Origin: Thysanoteuthis rhombus
Lineage: Eukaryota > Mollusca > Cephalopoda > Oegopsida > Thysanoteuthidae
Length of the DNA: 64,000 nucleotides
Direction of reading: 5' to 3'
Assembly: GCA_963457665.1 (NCBI GenBank)
Contig: OY735203.1
Coordinates: 24,966,406 to 25,030,405, forward strand
Shown: positions 59,700-64,000 of the stretch, piece by piece
Position numbering within the stretch: position 1 is the stretch's first letter
How the letters are laid out: each line of letters starts with the position of its first letter
Program-made: the position numbers and the translations under genes
Notes under the pieces: generated by a model
Told to the model about the DNA's origin: nothing
The model's database searches: none
Seen by the model: only the letters and a program-made list of their open reading frames with translations

Positions 59700-60235
59700 A
59701 ATAATCAAAAATGAATGTTACCAGATGATGCCAAATGCTGTCAAAAATTGTACAAACAACGTCGCAGGTTTTGAATGGAGTCTGTAATTTTTCTTGTTTA
59801 TTCCTGTAAAGTTCTTGTGGTGCCTAGGACTGCAAACACAATTCGGATTTGGTTTCGGGCAACTTCCCTCAGCTGCGCTCATGTCAGACAGGCCGTCTCT
59901 CGATTGATCTTCCTTTGACATCTCATCTCTCCTCTTCCCCTGGAGATTCCAGGTCGCCGCTTAAACTGATTCCCTGCTCTCAAATAGGGTTCTGATATTT
60001 CATCTCCCTACACTAGATCCTGCTTTTGTCGTAAGGAAGGTTGTTTGGCGAACTGGATTTCCATAAGGTTTTTACCTGCAGGCATCATGAGTCCTTCTGA
60101 AGAAGAATGGTTCCTACCAGGCTTTCGTTAGGGCAATCGCTTGGGCGATGCTTCCGCAGTTTCAGTACAAAGAGGGTTTCACGGGTTGGATGGAATTGCT
60201 AGCCTGACGCTCAACTGTCCATCTTTTACCCGGAC
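59700..60235 (-). repeat. Unclassified GC-richer repeat candidate
   Basis: This ~530-bp block is clearly richer in GC than its surroundings. Read on the minus strand it has protein-like stretches without a stable frame (for example near AACCCTCTTTGTACTGAAAC and CTGGTAGGAACCATTCTTC). It could be a 5' or non-coding part of a LINE. I cannot place it in a family. Confidence 0.3.
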
Positions 60236-61095
60236 TTGACCTCAAACAAACATCTTAATGGAGTTATGTATTTAGGTCGTTTTTTTTTTGTGACACATAC
60301 AATTGTCAGACGAACGAAAAATTTTGTACGCATCCTGGATTTCACACATATGTGTATTTACGCATCTGTGCACACCTACACATCTTCTCAATTAGACAGT
60401 TTTAAAAGATGGAGGTTGAAACCCCGGAAAGCAAGTTTTTATTGTTTAACAATAAAACAAGTAGTGAAGTTGATTTGGTCAATATTCTGATGCACATTCT
60501 CATTTATCTATATAAGACCAACAATTTGATTTTTGATTATCTGTTTGTGACCTCCAAGTAACCGAAACAGAATATTCCAGCCAGTGGTATTGAATAAAGC
60601 CACCTCTAAGAGGCACTAAATAAAAGGATACGTAAAAATCTGTGTGATTTGCAACGATAATCGTGTGTTGTTTTTCATTCGCACTCACCCCTCTATATAT
60701 GTATATATCATAATAACCGATTTGTTAGAAAAATATAAATACCAATTGCTGATTATAAGGTAGTCTCTCTCATTTATCTATTCATTTATTCATTCATTCA
60801 CTTTATTTGGAAATGCGTGAAAAAATCCAGGTTCATTCAGGTCACATCAGGTTGCATTAATTTTCTCTCAAATGGTGACCTGACTGGTCACAGGGCTGTC
60901 TAGTGCATTAACAAAATCAATCACACTTCAATGTTTGTTGATCAGGTATTGATTTGTTTATCAGATTAACAAACATTTGCGTTAATGCATTAATACGCGT
61001 AACTTTTGATTGTGTCGCCGTTTTAATACGATTATGCTTTTTACCGCTTGTGTTGAATGACGACTTATTTGTGGTTCTTTTGTTGTTTGCTCCAG
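60236..61095. other. SLC6 intron end with acceptor
   Basis: AT-rich DNA. A short inverted repeat CAGGTCAC ... GTGACCTG lies near 60838-60888, about 210 bp before the exon. The acceptor is a T-rich stretch ending GTTTGCTCCAG at 61095. Confidence 0.5.
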
Positions 61096-61228
61096 CGAAG
61101 AAGTACTTCAAAGAACAGAACATATTGGTGATGGAGGGAATCTCGTATGGACCCTTTGCCTGGTTCTTCTGGCCACTTGGGTCGTCACTTATTTCCTCGT
61201 CTTCCGAGGAGCTTCTTGGATTGGCAAG
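61096..61228 (+). CDS. SLC6-family transporter, exon with TM4
   Basis: The exon follows GTTTGCTCCAG and ends at GGCAAG|GTATCG on a codon boundary. The first base completes an Asn codon, giving YFNEEVLQRTEHIGDGGNL, then VWTLCLVLLATWVVTYFLVF and RGASWIGK. This matches EFYTRHVLQ, the G-DLGGI turn and TM4 (LALCIMLIFTVIYFSIWKG) of SERT, including the closing SGK-like motif, where many SLC6 genes also have an exon boundary. It is the strongest single piece of evidence for the family. TM5 and later exons were not found before 64000. Confidence 0.92.
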
Positions 61229-63212
61229 GTATCGGCTTTTTATTATTTAGTTGTTTATATGTACGTTTCTTTTCAATTATGTCGAGTCAGGTATAAGACG
61301 AAAACTACAGAAATTCGACGGCACACTTTTTGTAATTATAAGAATAGAAAATTAGATGATTCGTGTACTTTATTGATACAGAAAAAAGACATTGTGAATT
61401 CGGTTTTCCAAATTGAGAATTACCTGTTTTCAAACTTGTATATGCTTAATGTAAAAACATCATCATTATTAATAATTTTCTATAACTGCGCAAAATATAG
61501 TCGATTCTCCGACTTCCGATTTGTTAGAATGTCAATAAATTAAATCGAACAATGATGGTTTCCGATCAACGAAACACGTTTAACGATGAAAATCTTAGCT
61601 GAAGCTGTACATCGCAAAAAAATTATGTGTCAATATATTTTTCGGTGAATTTTTCGTCTTAACATAGAATGTATCTAATAAACTGCTGCTATAACGAAAA
61701 TCTGGGTATTTGATCAACAACCAACTCGTCTTATAACATACATCATATTGTATTGTAGTAAAGTATGATAAATTTTATCCGTAGTGGTAACAACTTATTC
61801 TAAACAGCTTTTGAGGACATCACCTGCTCTGGTGATATTGTGTTCTATCTGTAAAGAATGCGGATTCCTCTTAATAGGACCACCGATTATCAGGGCCAGC
61901 AATACACTAGGACCATTTTTGTAAGAAAGGATTCAAACATACGTAATCATCACCAATTTGCTTCGTTCAATATGACCAATGCACCGTATATCTGGACTTA
62001 TTAGTAGAGCTACCACATTAACATTTTTTGTTAATCAGATAGAATTACTAAAATCTTATTTCTTAGTTCTCAAAACCACTATTTTCCAAATATTTTTAGC
62101 TCATGACTCAAGTTAAATGTCAAATTTCAAAAATAAAGAAAAAGTAGCCGTAAAAAGGACATCAGTTGTAGTGGTTTTCATGCAAGTTGTTCACCCTGAA
62201 TTTGAATAAATTAGTCGGGCGTTTTTTGTATAAAGAGATCAAGCTGTTCGGTTTATTAGACAAACATCTAAATCGTTGGTCCCGATGCTGTCCTGATAAA
62301 CGAAATGCACTATATTTGGCCGTTAAGTTTGTATTTGACAAGAACATAGAAATATAACTAATCTAATTTTGGTCTTGATTGCTAACAGGGATTTGCACTA
62401 AACATGTGAAAGAAATGAGATCCCATTAAAAGAAATTAAGAAAAGGTTGGATAAACATTCTTATACGGGTAAATTAATTCAACTGGTCTGAATATATGGA
62501 ATATGTTTGGCCATGTTGCAGTTTTTTTTACACTATACAAAGATCACGGATATAACTAGTACCATGACGTATTCAATGCCCGTTCTTTACCGAGGGTTAG
62601 AATACACTGCTACTCTTAACAAAACGGAGAGAACATTCTTTTTCCAATGCGATGGGCTATCATTGATTATTCCATTCGGAAATTGAGTAAAGTAAAGTAG
62701 TACCTCACGGCATCAGCCGTCTCTGCCTGGGTTTCATTTATCACGAGGTTTCTGTCTTGGCTAGCTCTTCGATGTTTTGCAAAGTGTAAAATGGACTTAC
62801 AGGTGATAATCATCCGAGGTGGCGTCACTCACTACACCATACTCGGAAATTAAGTCCCTGTTATAATTGCACTTTGCTCTTGAAAAACGCAAGATTTATA
62901 TTCTCTTATTTTTTCGAGTAAGACTTGCAGTCAGTGATTCGTCTACAGTAATCAATTTCCCGAACAGCGCCGATCCATTACACTTGAAGGGAAAGGCCAG
63001 GGCAGTAATTTATATCTACGGTTAAAAAAAAGGAGGTTCGTGAACTAAGCTGAAACTTAATAGAAGGGGGAAAGTGAAGAAAGGAAGGGAAAAATGACGT
63101 AAAATTCTCCCCTGGCAATCGTACTGTAAGTAATTCTTCGTGTTAAGGCGACAGGCCTCTTCAGCCAGTTCTCGTATTTGCATAAAAAGTGCTGTGCATT
63201 GGACAAGCGCTT

Positions 63213-63214
<2 letters not shown>
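61229..63214. other. SLC6 intron: non-coding DNA
   Basis: No TM5 exon was found. The section 62695-62830 is GC-richer with AATCATCCGAGGTGGCGTCA and may be part of an old repeat, not classified. Confidence 0.4.

Positions 63215-63271
<57 letters not shown>
63215..63271. repeat. (TA)n microsatellite
   Basis: A pure TA run of about 57 bp, followed by a short (ATT)n. Confidence 0.97.
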
Positions 63272-63275
<4 letters not shown>

Positions 63276-63419
63276 TCAATTATTATTATTATTAACGCTC
63301 CCTTCTTTAGGATCGAACACTGCTATATGCAATGCTCTCCCAACACTGGAATAGAGCATTTTGGTAGACGGGGAATAATGCTTAAGTAAACATAGATTGC
63401 ATAGTTCGGTCCTACCGAC

Positions 63420-63510
63420 CGTCCAGTTCCGCGTAGGGCAGGGGTAGAATGTCTGCCTCAGGGTCTGAAGCGAAGGTTTCGATTCTACTTCGCGGTACTG
63501 GATAGTCTAT
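63420..63510 (+). mobile_element. tRNA-like SINE head or tRNA relic
   Basis: GTAGGGCAGGGGTAGAATG is A-box-like, and AGGTTTCGATTCTAC is a good B box 30 bp later. The flanks GTTCCGC and GCGGTAC can pair as a 7-bp acceptor stem with one T-T mismatch. The D and anticodon stems do not pair well and no clear anticodon can be assigned, so a SINE head is more likely than a working tRNA gene. Confidence 0.55.
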
Positions 63511-63564
63511 GGCCACACTGGAAAGTTGTAATACAACTAAACAGCTGTCCGTGGGTGACACAAT

Positions 63565-63636
<72 letters not shown>
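63565..63636. repeat. (TA)n microsatellite with one TATG interruption
   Basis: TA run at the 3' boundary of the R2-type LINE fragment that follows. Confidence 0.97.
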
Positions 63637-63639
<3 letters not shown>

Positions 63640-63641
<2 letters not shown>

Positions 63642-64000
63642 TCTTCCTTTGGTAATGTCAACATTCCCTTCTGGTTTTAAATATGTCCAGTCGCTGCCTG
63701 AAGCTTGTATTGTGTAAATGTTATTAATGGTGTAGTTGTATTTCTCTCTTTAACGCTTAGTATTGCATCCTGTAGAGCCGGGTCCAAATTATGGTCCTCA
63801 GGTGCGATAGGAGTGTTGTCGTTTTCATAATGTGGTATATTCCGACAAGGGAAATCTTCTGGACAACGGAGATATTGATTTTAACTTTTCTTATCCCTTC
63901 TTCACGAGTCCCAAGGCTCCAATAACCTCTGGTGTTACTTCAGTCTCCATTCCCCGTATCCTGTTGATTTCGATCTCTAGGTCTGTGTATTTGGACAGCT
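63640..64000 (-). mobile_element. R2-type LINE 3' end, running off the window
   Basis: On the minus strand from the right edge the frame reads LSKYTDLEIEINRIRGMETE, VTPEVIGALGTREEGIRK and VVQKISLVG, the same C-terminal domain as at 9178-10575 but from a different subfamily (KYxDLEIEIxRxxGM in place of KYQDLAREL). Similarity fades after about 63800. Part of the element lies beyond 64000. Confidence 0.75.

Noticed and set aside
60838-60888. Nuclear-receptor-like site AGGTCA in an inverted repeat before the TM4 exon
   Set aside because: A short motif expected by chance. The position in an intron gives no support for regulation.
63420-63510. Possible functional tRNA gene
   Set aside because: A and B boxes and most of an acceptor stem are present, but the D and anticodon arms do not fold properly, so a SINE head or tRNA relic is more likely.

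Overview
The window looks like a stretch of a large, AT-rich, repeat-dense animal genome. Almost all of it is intron or intergenic DNA. Coding capacity is confined to four short exons with canonical GT/AG splice sites, the first and last of which lie about 29 kb apart. The rest is long (TA)n, (CT)n, (ATCT)n and (ATT)n microsatellites, tRNA-headed SINE-like repeats, RTE-type and R2-type LINE fragments, and small DNA-transposon relics. This mix suits a mollusc, possibly a cephalopod such as an octopus, but that is inference because no species-diagnostic gene is present.

The one host gene I can identify is on the + strand. It encodes a divergent SLC6 (sodium- and chloride-coupled neurotransmitter/amino-acid symporter) family protein. 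The exons are 31992-32126 (TM2), 39973-40114 (TM3), 49815-49868 (extracellular loop 2) and 61096-61228 (loop 2 end and TM4). All reading-frame phases match across the three introns. The TM1 exon should lie before 31992, possibly upstream of the window or in the 200-N gap, and TM5-TM12 after 64000. Several residues that most SLC6 transporters conserve are changed.

Region by region: 1-453 is open from the first base and may be part of an unrelated exon or an old repeat. 454-30028 is intergenic or 5' intron DNA with SSRs, a Tc1/mariner-type MITE, SINE-like repeats, five RTE 3' ends, a tandem pair of R2-type LINE 3' ends, a mariner transposase relic and hAT-type MITEs. 30029-30228 is an assembly gap. 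The intron at 32127-39972 carries a direct-repeat partner, an RTE tail, a BED-hAT transposase fragment and an unusual 3-kb degenerate tandem repeat. The intron at 40115-49814 carries an RTE tail, a second Tc1/mariner-type MITE and a nearly full-length but decayed antisense RTE LINE that ends about 150 bp before the next exon. The intron at 49869-61095 holds two more RTE tails, a hAT-like MITE and a GC-richer unclassified block. After the last exon come SSRs, a SINE-like repeat and another R2-type LINE 3' end running off the window.

I saw no operon-like or defence-like system, no CRISPR array, no rRNA and no convincing functional tRNA. The observations most worth a second look are the atypical SLC6 residues, the 36.5-39.5 kb tandem array inside an SLC6 intron, and the MITEs whose ends and target duplications can be read directly.
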